A stretch of DNA of 64,000 nt, from assembly GCA_900766585.1 (NCBI GenBank), contig CAAFVV010000038.1:69657-133656 (forward strand), written 5' to 3'. The notes below the pieces were generated by a model that saw only the letters and a program-made list of their open reading frames with translations, was not told the origin of the DNA and did not search any database. Each line of letters starts with the position of its first letter. Positions within the stretch are counted from its first letter, which is position 1. The position numbers and the translations under genes are program-made. Of the stretch, positions 42,806-51,327 are shown one piece after another. The stretch is from Clostridia bacterium (GTDB lineage: Bacteria; Bacillota; Clostridia; Oscillospirales; Acutalibacteraceae).

Positions 42806-43702
42806 TCAGTTTAACTCGCTCCAGTCGGTGATGGCGGCGGTGTAGATCTTCTGCACCTGCTCAGCCGTCAGTCCGTCGAGCGGATTGCTCTGGTTGACGA
42901 TGACCGCGATGCCGTCGAGGGCGATGACCTGCGGGACCAGTCCCGCCTCTTTTTCGCTGTCCTTGAGATCGCGGGACGCCATACCGATATCGCTGATGCC
43001 GTTTTTCACATCGTTGAGGCCGGTCGTGGAATCGCTCTGCTGCAGCTTGATGTCCACATCGGGGTTGAGCACCTTATAGGCTTCGACCAGCTTTTCCATC
43101 ACGGGGTAGACCGAGGTGGAGCCGGAGATTTTCAGGGTGCCGGTCTGGTTCGACGCGGTGTAGGTGTCACCTGCGCCCTCGGAGATGTAGCCCTTGTCCT
43201 CGACCACCTTCTGCCCGTCGGGGCTTTTCACATAGGCGAGGAAATCGGCGGCGAGACCGGTCGCATCGCCCTTGGTGGCGACATGGAACGGACGCGACAC
43301 CTTGTAGCTGCCGTCCTTGACACCGGCAGCGGAGGGGGCGACACCGTCGATCTTCAGTGCCTTGACCTCCTTGCTCAGCGCGCCGAGCGAGACATAGCCG
43401 ATGGCTTTTTTGTTGCCGGCGACCGAGGTGGACATGGCGGAGGTGGAGTTGACGATCTCTGCCGTTTTCACGGTCTGATCGACCTTGTTGCCGTCGGCAT
43501 CCTTCACCTCGATGCCGAACAGCTCGATAAACGCGCCGCGGGTGCCGGAGCCTTCCTCACGGGACAGCACGGTGATCTGTCCCGGCAGGGCGGCGGAGTC
43601 GCCGCCGGACGTTTCCGGGTCCTTGCCGCCCGAGCAGCCGAACAGCATTGCCGCACTGAGCAGAGCGGCGGCGGTCAGTGCCGCCATACGAATTCCTTTC
43701 AT
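42806..43702 (-). CDS. pstS: Phosphate-binding lipoprotein PstS, circularly permuted
   Basis: A 298-residue lipoprotein (lipobox LFGC, Cys23) that captures phosphate for PstCAB. The phosphate-binding segments are present, but their order is swapped. The segment ITVLSREEGSGTRGAF, normally in the second half of PstS, starts the mature protein at about residue 43. The segment ISGSTSVYPVMEKLVEAYK, normally at the N-terminus, begins near residue 190, and the protein ends with ITDWSELN, which usually leads straight into ITVxSREEGSGTR. The joint therefore falls at the natural halfway point. Being first in the pst operon, with a Pho box upstream, supports the assignment. Confidence 0.92.
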   Translation of the reverse strand: MKGIRMAALTAAALLSAAMLFGCSGGKDPETSGGDSAALPGQITVLSREEGSGTRGAFIELFGIEVKDADGNKVDQTVKTAEIVNSTSAMSTSVAGNKKAIGYVSLGALSKEVKALKIDGVAPSAAGVKDGSYKVSRPFHVATKGDATGLAADFLAYVKSPDGQKVVEDKGYISEGAGDTYTASNQTGTLKISGSTSVYPVMEKLVEAYKVLNPDVDIKLQQSDSTTGLNDVKNGISDIGMASRDLKDSEKEAGLVPQVIALDGIAVIVNQSNPLDGLTAEQVQKIYTAAITDWSELN

Positions 43703-43755
43703 GAAAAAACACTCCTTTTTCGATTTCGTCTTATCTTTTTCCCTGGTACGCCATA

Positions 43756-43811
43756 AGTATAGTATACCCGGTGTTAAGTCCGAAATCGCAGGAGTGTTAA
43801 ATCTGGGTTAA
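43756..43811 (-). promoter_or_regulatory. Pho box and promoter of the pst-pho operon
   Basis: Minus strand: TTAACC (43811-43806), TTAACA (43800-43795) and TTAACA (43777-43772), spaced 11 and 23 bases, then TATACT (43761-43756). This is the Gram-positive TTAACA-type PhoP box on helical phasing with a poor -35, as expected of an activator-dependent promoter. It begins two bases past the stop codon of the upstream gene. Confidence 0.8.
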
Positions 43812-43812
43812 A

Positions 43813-45345
43813 TCATTCGCGGGCGTAGAGATAATAGGTGTTGACCTGCCCCTCATAGGGGAAAGCCGCCGTGTCGACCAGCCGGTAGCGCGGGAAATAT
43901 ACACGGCGGTTCCGTGTGATGAGGAACGCGGCGTCGCCGTTGTACGCTGCCTCCCGCTGGGCGGTGTGCATGTCCGGAAACGGCAGGTTCATCGTGCCGA
44001 AATAGCGGCAGACCGGCACCGCACCCGCCGCGGTGTAAAAGCCGCCGTCCGGAAAGCCGTAGTTGAGCAGTGTGCGCTCCTCCGACCGGGCGATCACGGC
44101 AGCGAAGCGGTATTGCGGCAGCTCCTCACGCGTATAGCCGCGCATATCCGCGTTTGGCGCGGTAAACCACAGCGCCGCCAGCGGCAGGACAAGGACAAGC
44201 ACCGCTGCTGCGGCTGCGGCGTGCTTTTTCGCGGGGAAAACGGCGCGCACCGGCGCACGCAGCGCCGCAAAGCCGAACACGGCAAACAGGGCAAACGGCA
44301 GCGCGTAATAGGCGTAATGCCGCCCGCCGCCGTAGACGGTCAACAGCAGACCGAAAAAGGCGAAAAGCACATGGTAAACGGCGCGGCCCTTTTCAAACAG
44401 ACACAGAAACGCGCCGCCGAACAGAATGAGCGGGAAGGTCAGCGGGTCGCGGGGCAGCGCGGCGGACAGCCCGTCGATCAGGCGGGTAAAGATCACCTCG
44501 GGGAGAAAGCCCGCCGTGTCGGATGGGTATAAAAAGAGGTTATCATACAAATAGACCCTCAGGCAGTCGGACAGCGCGCCGCCGACGGCGAGCCAGAAAA
44601 ACAGCAGCAGCGTCACAATAAGCAGCCCGCCGAGTGCTCCCGCGGCGCCCAAAAGGAGCGCGCGCCCCTGACGGCGGCGGATCCCCAGTGCAATCGGCAC
44701 CGGCAAAAGCCCCATAAACAGCCCGAGCAGGGAAAACTTGATCCACAGCACCGCCCCGGCGCAAAGCCCGATCAGCAGGCAGTCGCGCACGGGCGGGATC
44801 TTCCCCGCACGGACGGCGCACAGCGACAGATACAGCGGGTATATGAGCAGCGGCAGGCAAAGCTCCTCGGCGCTGTCGCCGTGGCAAAACGAGCCGCAGC
44901 CGTAGACGACGGCGGCGAGCAGGGGCAGCGCAAGCGCCATGCGGCTTCCGCCGTAGAGGCGGAGCAGACAGAGCGCCGCATACAGAAATGCCGCCGCGGC
45001 GGCGATCTCGAGCAGATATACCCCGAAAAAGCCGGTGGCGTCCAGCGCAGCGGCGGGGGCGTGGAGCAGATATAAAAGCGGCCCCTTGTGGTCGATGAGG
45101 TCACGGTAGGGCATCTGCCCGCGCAGAATGCCGCGCCCGATGGTCAGATAGCAGTTGGCGTCCACCCAGTCGTTGAACGGATAGAGCGGCGAGGATTTGG
45201 AGCAGAGCGTAATTGCGGCGGCGGCGATCAGCAGGCAGAAAACCGCCGCGCTGCCGCTTCGGCGCAGCGGCGTCGGGGCGGGCGGCTGCAGCCGGTCTAA
45301 ACGGTCCGAAAGCCGCTCGGCAAAGGTTTGTTTCCGGATAGCCAC
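43813..45345 (-). CDS. GT-C-type membrane glycosyltransferase (GT39-like)
   Basis: A 510-residue polytopic membrane protein with roughly ten helices. The first periplasmic-side loop holds NDWVDANCYLTIGRGILRGQ followed by PYRDLIDHKGP, a pattern of PMT/ArnT-like lipid-phosphate-sugar transferases with catalytic acidic residues in the loop. It would transfer a sugar from a polyprenyl phosphate to an envelope acceptor. The start codon is GTG with AAGGAGG 11 bases upstream, and a TGGACA-17-TATAAT promoter lies at 45402-45430. Its stop codon is only two bases from the Pho box of pstS. Acceptor and sugar are unknown. Confidence 0.78.
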   Translation of the reverse strand: MAIRKQTFAERLSDRLDRLQPPAPTPLRRSGSAAVFCLLIAAAAITLCSKSSPLYPFNDWVDANCYLTIGRGILRGQMPYRDLIDHKGPLLYLLHAPAAALDATGFFGVYLLEIAAAAAFLYAALCLLRLYGGSRMALALPLLAAVVYGCGSFCHGDSAEELCLPLLIYPLYLSLCAVRAGKIPPVRDCLLIGLCAGAVLWIKFSLLGLFMGLLPVPIALGIRRRQGRALLLGAAGALGGLLIVTLLLFFWLAVGGALSDCLRVYLYDNLFLYPSDTAGFLPEVIFTRLIDGLSAALPRDPLTFPLILFGGAFLCLFEKGRAVYHVLFAFFGLLLTVYGGGRHYAYYALPFALFAVFGFAALRAPVRAVFPAKKHAAAAAAVLVLVLPLAALWFTAPNADMRGYTREELPQYRFAAVIARSEERTLLNYGFPDGGFYTAAGAVPVCRYFGTMNLPFPDMHTAQREAAYNGDAAFLITRNRRVYFPRYRLVDTAAFPYEGQVNTYYLYARE

Positions 45346-45401
45346 GGCGCCGGTGCCTCCTTTTTATATGTATAAAAATCTACGGCAGGGAATACCGCTC
45401 C

Positions 45402-45430
45402 ATTATACCCGCTTTGCCCGAAAATGTCCA
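45402..45430 (-). promoter_or_regulatory. Promoter of GT-C glycosyltransferase gene
   Basis: Minus strand TGGACA, 17 bases, TATAAT. Confidence 0.75.
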
Positions 45431-45519
45431 TGGGGGTTTTGTCGTTTTCGGTGGAGCGCGGCGTAAAGGGAGCGCAGCCACTTGAAATTTACTCAATTAT
45501 GATTTATCCGGCGACGGGC

Positions 45520-45548
45520 TTGCAATAGGGGCGGAGCTGTGCTATACT
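45520..45548 (+). promoter_or_regulatory. Promoter of GH78 gene
   Basis: TTGCAA, 17 bases, TATACT preceded by TGC (extended -10), 32 bases before ATG 45581. Confidence 0.8.
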
Positions 45549-45580
45549 GTCGGTGAAATCCGTCAATGGGAGTGATCTGC

Positions 45581-47860
45581 ATGATTTTTCCAGAGCAATA
45601 CATCCGCGCGACCGAGGAATATACCACCTTTGAGCATTTTGTACCGGCGCCCTATCTGCGCCGCAGCTTTATGGCCAAACAGAGCGGCAGGGCGAGCCTG
45701 CTGATCTGCGGGCTGGGCTTTTATGAGCTGTATTTAAACGGCAGACGCATCACGAAGGGGCGGCTGGCACCCTATATCAGCAACCCCGACGACATCGTGT
45801 ATTTTGACCGCTATGAGGTAGAGCTGACCGAGGGCGAAAATGTCATCGGTGTGTGGCTCGGCAACGGGTTTACGAACAACCCCGGTGGGTACATCTGGGA
45901 TTTTGACAAGGCGCGGTTCCGCGCCGCACCGCAGATGGCGCTGCGGCTCGAATACGCCGACGCGGGCGAGGTCTGCGTGCTGGAAAGCGACACGCAGTGG
46001 CGCACCGCCCCCTCGCCGATCACATTTGACGATTACCGCTTCGGCGAGCATTATGACGCCCGGCTGGAGCAGCCGGGCTGGTGCGCACCGGGCTTTGACG
46101 ACAGCGGCTGGCAGCCGGTGCGTCTGGCACCGCCGCCGCGCGGCGAACGCCGCCTGTGCGAGGCGGAGCCGATCGACGTGGTGCAGGAAATTGCGCCGGT
46201 GTCCGTCACCAAGGCGGGCGACGGCTTTCTGTATGATTTCGGCGTCAACACGGCGGGCGTCTGCCGCCTGAAGCTGAAAGGCACGGCGGGGCAGTGCGTC
46301 ACGCTGGCGCACGGCGAACGGCTTGTAGACGGCGTGCCGGATATGATGAACATCTGGTTCCCCCGCGAGCATTGGGCGCGCGATCTGCCGCTCGTCCATA
46401 AGGACATCTACACCGCCAAGGGCGACGGCGAGGAGACCTATGTGCCGACGTTTACCTACCACGGCTTCCGCTATGTGCTTGTGACCGGCATCACGGCGGA
46501 GCAGGCGACGCCCGAGCTGCTGACCCTGCTCGAGATGCACTCACTGCTCGAGGAGCGCGGAGGCTTCTCCTGCTCGGATGAGACGGCGAATAAGCTGCAG
46601 GAGATGACCCGCCGCTCGGATCTGTCCAACTTCTACTATTTCCCGACCGACTGCCCTCAGCGCGAGAAAAACGGCTGGACGGCGGATGCCAGCCTGTCGT
46701 CTGAGCATGTGCTGCTGAATCTGGCGCCGGAAAACAGCTACCGCGAATGGCTGCGCAACATCGTGAAGGCGCAGACCGACCTCGGCGCGCTGCCCGGCAT
46801 TGTGCCGACCGGCGGCTGGGGCTTGGATTGGGGCTGTGGTCCCGCGTGGGACAGCGTGCTGATCGAGCTGCCCTATCAGCTGTACCGCTATCGCGGCGAC
46901 AAGGCGGTTTTGAAAGAGTGCGCTGCCTCAATCCTGCGGTATCTGCACTACCTGACCACGCGGACGGACGAAAACGGGCTGCTCGCGATCGGGCTCGGCG
47001 ACTGGTGCCCGGCGGGGAGAGGGACGGGCGACCCTGTTGCGCCGCTGGAATTTACGGATACCGTGGTCGCTAAAAGCCTTGCGGACAAGGCGGCGTTCAT
47101 TTTTGACGCGATCGGCATGACGGAGCAGGCGGCGTTTGCCCGTGCGCTTTCCGTGCGTTTCCGCGCGGCAGTGCGGGCGCGGCTGATCGACCCCGACACG
47201 CTGATCGCGGCGGGCCACTGCCAGACGACGCAGGCGATGGCGCTGTATTATGGCATCTTTGAGCCGGGCGAGCGTCAGGCGGCGTTTGACCGCCTGCTCG
47301 CCATGATCGAGGACAGGCAGGGGCATATCGACGTCGGCGTGCTGGGCGCGCGGGTGCTGTTCCATGTGCTGACGGCGTTTGGCCGCAGCGATCTGGCGTT
47401 TACGATGATCGTGCGGCCGGATTACCCGTCCTACGGCAACTGGATCGAGTGCGGCGCGACGACGCTGTGGGAGGAGCATCAGCCGAAGGGCGCATTCGGC
47501 AATTCGCAGAACCACCATTTCTGGGGCGATATCAGCAGCTGGTTTATTCAGGCGCTTGCCGGCATCCGGCTTGATCCCCACCACATCGGCAAAATGGAGG
47601 TGGAGATCCGCCCGTCGTTTATCCCGCAGCTGACCCATGCGGAGGGCTTCCATATCGCCCCCGCCGGAAAGATCTCCTCGGCATGGCAGCGGGAGGACGA
47701 CGGCGGGATCACACTGACCGTCGAGCTGCCCGAGGGACTGCCCGGCTGCATTCAGCTGGAGAACGGCTTCACCTTTGACGACGGCCGTCCCTCCTGCCCG
47801 GCGAAAAGCGGCACCTACCGTATCCGCGCCGCGAAGCAAAAGGCGGGAAAGACGCTGTAA
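45581..47860 (+). CDS. Alpha-L-rhamnosidase, GH78
   Basis: A 759-residue cytoplasmic enzyme that removes terminal alpha-L-rhamnose. The N-terminal beta domain has LYLNGRRITKGRLAPYISNP and the accessory domain YDFGVNTAGVCRLKLKG. The catalytic barrel contains PTDCPQREKNGWTADA with the acidic residues, and later GDWCPAG, ECGATTLWEEH and NHHFWGDISSW. There is no signal peptide. ATG at 45581 is preceded by GGGAGTG; an ATG five codons earlier overlaps that site. It has its own promoter (45520-45548) and terminator, so it is a monocistronic unit, separate from the first cluster. Confidence 0.93.
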   Translation: MIFPEQYIRATEEYTTFEHFVPAPYLRRSFMAKQSGRASLLICGLGFYELYLNGRRITKGRLAPYISNPDDIVYFDRYEVELTEGENVIGVWLGNGFTNNPGGYIWDFDKARFRAAPQMALRLEYADAGEVCVLESDTQWRTAPSPITFDDYRFGEHYDARLEQPGWCAPGFDDSGWQPVRLAPPPRGERRLCEAEPIDVVQEIAPVSVTKAGDGFLYDFGVNTAGVCRLKLKGTAGQCVTLAHGERLVDGVPDMMNIWFPREHWARDLPLVHKDIYTAKGDGEETYVPTFTYHGFRYVLVTGITAEQATPELLTLLEMHSLLEERGGFSCSDETANKLQEMTRRSDLSNFYYFPTDCPQREKNGWTADASLSSEHVLLNLAPENSYREWLRNIVKAQTDLGALPGIVPTGGWGLDWGCGPAWDSVLIELPYQLYRYRGDKAVLKECAASILRYLHYLTTRTDENGLLAIGLGDWCPAGRGTGDPVAPLEFTDTVVAKSLADKAAFIFDAIGMTEQAAFARALSVRFRAAVRARLIDPDTLIAAGHCQTTQAMALYYGIFEPGERQAAFDRLLAMIEDRQGHIDVGVLGARVLFHVLTAFGRSDLAFTMIVRPDYPSYGNWIECGATTLWEEHQPKGAFGNSQNHHFWGDISSWFIQALAGIRLDPHHIGKMEVEIRPSFIPQLTHAEGFHIAPAGKISSAWQREDDGGITLTVELPEGLPGCIQLENGFTFDDGRPSCPAKSGTYRIRAAKQKAGKTL

Positions 47861-47872
47861 AGCAGAGCTTCG

Positions 47873-47917
47873 GACCGGCACAGAATCGCTTTTGCGACCC
47901 TGTGCCGGTCATTTTAT
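47873..47917 (+). terminator. Terminator of GH78 gene
   Basis: The stem GACCGGCACAG/CTGTGCCGGTC is followed by ATTTTAT. Confidence 0.85.
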
Positions 47918-48062
47918 CGGGGCTTGACAATTTTGCACTTGCCGCTTCTCTCGGTTTCGTTTCCTGTGTGTGGACAGGCGGCGATCAGACCGTCTATGCC
48001 GAATTTTCGGTCACACAGTGAGAATACGGCACTTCTGTCCGGGAATCCGGCCAGGATGCCGC

Positions 48063-48113
48063 CGAAAAACAGCCGCCCCTGCCCGTTGAAAACGACGGAC
48101 GGGGGCGGCTGTT
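48063..48113 (-). terminator. Terminator of the small membrane-protein/DUF4259-like unit
   Basis: A 19-bp near-perfect stem (AACAGCCGCCCC...) with an 8-base loop, followed on the minus strand by TTTTTC. Its sequence resembles the hairpin at 49821-49850. Confidence 0.75.
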
Positions 48114-48188
48114 CGATAAACGGGTGTTGATCCGGAAAACAATTTCCCTATGCGTTTTCCTCTTTGGCTGTCTCCCTGCCGTAGCAGA

Positions 48189-48623
48189 TTAAGGCTGATT
48201 CCCATCCGTCAGACGGACAGGGGCATACCGCCTGAGCAGCGCCCGTGTTTTACCGCAGTTTACGATACGCAGAAATCTGTAGGGACAGACACATGAGCCG
48301 TCTGTACTGAATACGTAATCCTTAATGAATAGGGCGTAAAATACGGGATCATAGCACACCTGAATACCGGTAATCTGTTTCCATGCCGTAAAGCAGCGCT
48401 TGAAAACACCAACGGATGTAATGCCCTGTGCATCCACAATAAAAGTCACCGGCTCAACGAACAGCCAAGCCGCTATGGCTATGAGGGAAATCAGTAAAAG
48501 CGCGAGTCCCATATAGATTCCTGCTTTTTGGGAAAACACCAAAAAGCAAACGGAGACAGCTATCCCCAGAACAGGAACCAGTAATAACAGAAGCCACTTG
48601 AAATTGAAAATACGATTTTCCAT
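48189..48623 (-). CDS. Small membrane protein with two transmembrane helices, unknown function
   Basis: A 144-residue protein that I do not recognise by family. It has a short N-terminal tail, two hydrophobic helices close together (about 9-31 and 37-58), then a soluble part (about 60-144) starting VEPVTFIVDAQGITSVG. This resembles the PH-like fold of bacterial YdbT/PH-domain proteins; it has several Cys residues. ATG at 48623 has GGGGGAG upstream. Base composition is visibly less GC-rich than neighbours. It lies 186 bases downstream of the DUF4259-like gene on the same strand. Confidence 0.65.
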   Translation of the reverse strand: MENRIFNFKWLLLLLVPVLGIAVSVCFLVFSQKAGIYMGLALLLISLIAIAAWLFVEPVTFIVDAQGITSVGVFKRCFTAWKQITGIQVCYDPVFYALFIKDYVFSTDGSCVCPYRFLRIVNCGKTRALLRRYAPVRLTDGNQP

Positions 48624-48809
48624 TGTACTCCCCCGGTTCACGGCATCGTTTGTATGATTGCGGCGTGAGGTTACACCCGCCGCACGAACATATCCCCGCC
48701 TGTTTAACTTTTTGTGTCTGCGGCGAAATCAATAATAGCCTTCATGCTTTATGTCCTCGCTTTTTCGGCTGCCGCCCTTGTGCCACATGAGTGCGTGGCC
48801 GGGCGGGCG

Positions 48810-49649
48810 CTACAAGTTTTCCGCGTCAATATCCTTCCAGGCGGTATACATCATAAAGAAAACGTATTCAAAATCTTTCCATTCAATTTGGTGCGCGGCT
48901 CCCGAAATTTTCTTTATGCTCGAATGGCCAATATGAATCAATTCTTTTGGGTAGCTGCGCAGCGAGGATACACGAACGGATAGCTCATACTGCGGCTCAT
49001 CCAAATGAATCAGCCCGCCGTTCCACCATTTTCCCACGCTTTCCGGTCCGAAAAACTGCGGCAGGAGCGGGGCACGCATATATTCCTCAACAGTGGGGCA
49101 TGTCTCAAAAAGCCTTTTGGAAACATGCAGTACCGGCACGGTGAGCTTGGGATACGCCTCCTCCGTGCCCACCTTCTGAAACGCCATATAGGCTTTCGAC
49201 AAGCCTTTACCCCAGCATTTTTCCGCGGAAACGGGCAACGCAAAAATATCCCCGATCGACCACGGACAGGCAAACGGTTTCCGCACCTTGATCTTTTTCG
49301 GGGGCGGCATATCCCCCTGCAGCTTTTGCAGCCAATCCCGCTCGATTTGCTTTCGCTTTTTCGCTTCCGCCGGATCCTCAAAATATGCAGAGGGAGCGGT
49401 CAATATGCGGCACGCCTTTTCCTTTACCGATTCGACCAGCCGTCCGTATGTCCACTGTACCGCCGCCAAGCCCAGCCAAAAATCCTCTGCGTCATCTTGG
49501 CTGTCAGCGGCAAGCAAATCTGCATAGTCAGCCAAAAGCCGCCGGGTCGCCTGCTCCGTTGTGTATCCCTCTCTCAGCAGATCCAAATATGCCGTTTTTA
49601 CATCATCCGACAGATCATTGTCGAATATACCGGCTCCCCACGTTCCCAT
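48810..49649 (-). CDS. DUF4259-like protein, unknown function
   Basis: A 279-residue soluble protein. Its N-terminus MGTWGAGIFDNDLSDDV matches the opening of the DUF4259 family (GTWGxGxFDND). The rest, including a Lys/Arg-rich segment near 105-130 and a mostly beta C-terminal half, is not recognised. ATG at 49649 has AGGAGG 5 bases upstream; an earlier in-frame start would place residues before the family motif. It has a perfect consensus promoter crossed by a perfect inverted repeat (49787-49815), so it is probably tightly repressed. Lower GC than the flanking genes suggests acquisition. Related genes are often near toxin-immunity loci, but nothing here proves such a role. Confidence 0.65.
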   Translation of the reverse strand: MGTWGAGIFDNDLSDDVKTAYLDLLREGYTTEQATRRLLADYADLLAADSQDDAEDFWLGLAAVQWTYGRLVESVKEKACRILTAPSAYFEDPAEAKKRKQIERDWLQKLQGDMPPPKKIKVRKPFACPWSIGDIFALPVSAEKCWGKGLSKAYMAFQKVGTEEAYPKLTVPVLHVSKRLFETCPTVEEYMRAPLLPQFFGPESVGKWWNGGLIHLDEPQYELSVRVSSLRSYPKELIHIGHSSIKKISGAAHQIEWKDFEYVFFMMYTAWKDIDAENL

Positions 49650-49777
49650 GTTATCCTCCTCTATGGGCACTGCGCTGCTGCGGGCGACATTGTCCGCGGT
49701 GGTTATCGCGCTGATTTAGCCATTTGTTTTTCGCAGGATCGCCCCTGCCGGCAGCCGATTCTCTATTGCTAAACATA

Positions 49778-49815
49778 AGTATACGCTTTGTCAGCGGCTA
49801 TGTCAAGCTGACAAA
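49778..49815 (-). promoter_or_regulatory. Promoter with perfect inverted-repeat operator, DUF4259-like gene
   Basis: Minus strand TTGACA (49806-49801), 17 bases, TATACT (49783-49778). A perfect inverted repeat TTTGTCAGC-N11-GCTGACAAA (49787-49815) covers the -35 and most of the spacer, so a bound dimer would block RNA polymerase. Confidence 0.8.
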
Positions 49816-49820
49816 AACAT

Positions 49821-49850
49821 CCCCTGCCCGTCAAGGCTGACGGACAGGGG
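49821..49850. repeat. Hairpin between the divergent DUF4259-like and tldD promoters
   Basis: CCCCTG-C-CCGTCA/TGACGG-A-CAGGGG with a 4-base loop. On the minus strand it is followed by a T run (TTTTTG). It resembles the hairpin at 48063-48113, so the two flank the two low-GC genes. Confidence 0.6.
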
Positions 49851-49867
49851 CGGGGTGCTTTCGGGGC

Positions 49868-49896
49868 TTGAAATTTGTCTGCCGCCGCGGTATAAT
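49868..49896 (+). promoter_or_regulatory. Promoter of tldD-tldE
   Basis: TTGAAA, 17 bases, TATAAT. Confidence 0.82.
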
Positions 49897-49932
49897 AAGG
49901 ATAAATAATATGTATACAGGGAGGTTGACAGT

Positions 49933-51327
49933 ATGCCTTTTTCCGCCTATCTTGACGGCAAGCGCGCAGCCTGCCGTGCGCTTGTCGAAGCGCTCGGCAA
50001 GACGTTCCCCTATGTCAGTGTGCTCGGCACCGATGTAAAGGAGACCGCCTATCGCGTTGACCGCCGCTCTTCGAGTATCCGCGACGGCGAGGGAGAGTGC
50101 GGGTTTGTCGTGCGGCTGCACGACGGCGGCGCGTTTTATGAATACGCCTTTGACGCTCTGGATGACCCCGAGGCGCTTGCGGCGCACATTCTGACCGCAG
50201 TGCAGACGGACCCTGCGCTGGCGGATCGTGCGATCCGCTGTCCCGTGCCGGAGGATCCGGCGCACAGGGAGGACTATCTGCGCGAATCGGATTTTGATAA
50301 GTACAGCGATGCGGCCGTGCTGGATTTCTGCACCGGTCTGCGGGATCATCTGCTCGAAATGGACGAGCGCTTTGTCAATGCCGTCATGATCATACGGCCC
50401 TATACGGTGTCGAAGCTGTTCATCAGCCGCAACCGCGAGCTGTCCCAGCATTACGGATGGGTTAACGGCTTTGCGGTGGTGCTGTGTCAGGACGGGCGCA
50501 TGGTGCAGGCGCGGGAGGATGTCAACTCCCATCTGATGGCGGATCTCGTGCGCGATTTGCCGCTGCGCCTTGACCGGCTCGCCGACAAGGCGCGGCATCT
50601 GCTGAAGGCGACGCCGATCGACCCGGGCGTATATGATGTGATCACCGACAGCTCCATCACCGGACTGATCGCCCATGAGGCATTCGGCCACGGCGTCGAG
50701 ATGGATCAGTTCGTCAAGGATCGCGCGCTTGCCAAGTACTGCGTGGGGCAGTATGTGGCGTCGCCGATCGCCAACATGCATGACGGCGCGGCAGCCACGC
50801 TCAGTGCCGCCTCCTACTTCTTTGACGACGACGGCATCCCGGCGCAGGACACACAGATCATCCGCGATGGTATCCTGGTTGCGGGTCTGTCGGATATGGC
50901 ATCTGCGGCGCAGCTCGGCACGCCGCCCACCGGAAACGGACGGCGGCAGTCCTTCAGCCACAAGGCATATGCCCGCATGACCAACACGTTTTTTGAGCCG
51001 GGAAAGGACAAGCTCGAGGATATGATCCGCTCGGTCAAGCACGGCTATATGCTGTTTGAGACGAACAACGGCATGGAGGATCCGAAAAACTGGCAGATCC
51101 AGTGCACGGCGGAATACGGCATTGAAATCCGCGACGGCAAGCTGACCGATCACTACGTCTCGCCGGTCGTCATGAGCGGCTTTGTGCCGGATCTGCTCAA
51201 GTCGATCTCGATGGTTTCCGACTGCTCCGAGGTCATCGGCTCCGGCTTCTGCGGCAAGGGCTATAAGGAGTGGGTGCGCGTGTCCGACGGCGGCCCGAAT
51301 CTGAAAGTGAGGGTGAAGCTGGGATGA
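49933..51327 (+). CDS. tldD: TldD-family metallopeptidase, catalytic subunit
   Basis: A 464-residue protein with the zinc motif HEAFGH (His248-Glu249-His252) in GLIAHEAFGHGVEMDQF. The TldD/TldE pair forms a peptidase that cleaves unfolded peptides and matures some ribosomally made peptides. ATG has GGGAGG 10 bases upstream, and a TTGAAA-17-TATAAT promoter lies at 49868-49896. Its stop overlaps the start of the partner gene (ATGA). No precursor peptide gene was seen nearby. Confidence 0.92.
   Translation: MPFSAYLDGKRAACRALVEALGKTFPYVSVLGTDVKETAYRVDRRSSSIRDGEGECGFVVRLHDGGAFYEYAFDALDDPEALAAHILTAVQTDPALADRAIRCPVPEDPAHREDYLRESDFDKYSDAAVLDFCTGLRDHLLEMDERFVNAVMIIRPYTVSKLFISRNRELSQHYGWVNGFAVVLCQDGRMVQAREDVNSHLMADLVRDLPLRLDRLADKARHLLKATPIDPGVYDVITDSSITGLIAHEAFGHGVEMDQFVKDRALAKYCVGQYVASPIANMHDGAAATLSAASYFFDDDGIPAQDTQIIRDGILVAGLSDMASAAQLGTPPTGNGRRQSFSHKAYARMTNTFFEPGKDKLEDMIRSVKHGYMLFETNNGMEDPKNWQIQCTAEYGIEIRDGKLTDHYVSPVVMSGFVPDLLKSISMVSDCSEVIGSGFCGKGYKEWVRVSDGGPNLKVRVKLG

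Larger units (their letters stand above)
47861..48188. other. Intergenic stretch between rhamnosidase gene and membrane-protein gene
   Basis: This 328-base stretch holds two hairpins: the rhamnosidase terminator (47873-47917) and a minus-strand terminator of the small membrane-protein gene (48063-48113). A TTGACA at 47925 has no matching -10. I see no coding capacity or RNA gene in the rest. Confidence 0.6.

Noticed and set aside
47925..47960. TTGACA as a possible promoter after the GH78 terminator
   Set aside because: No -10-like hexamer occurs at 15-19 bases and no plus-strand gene follows.
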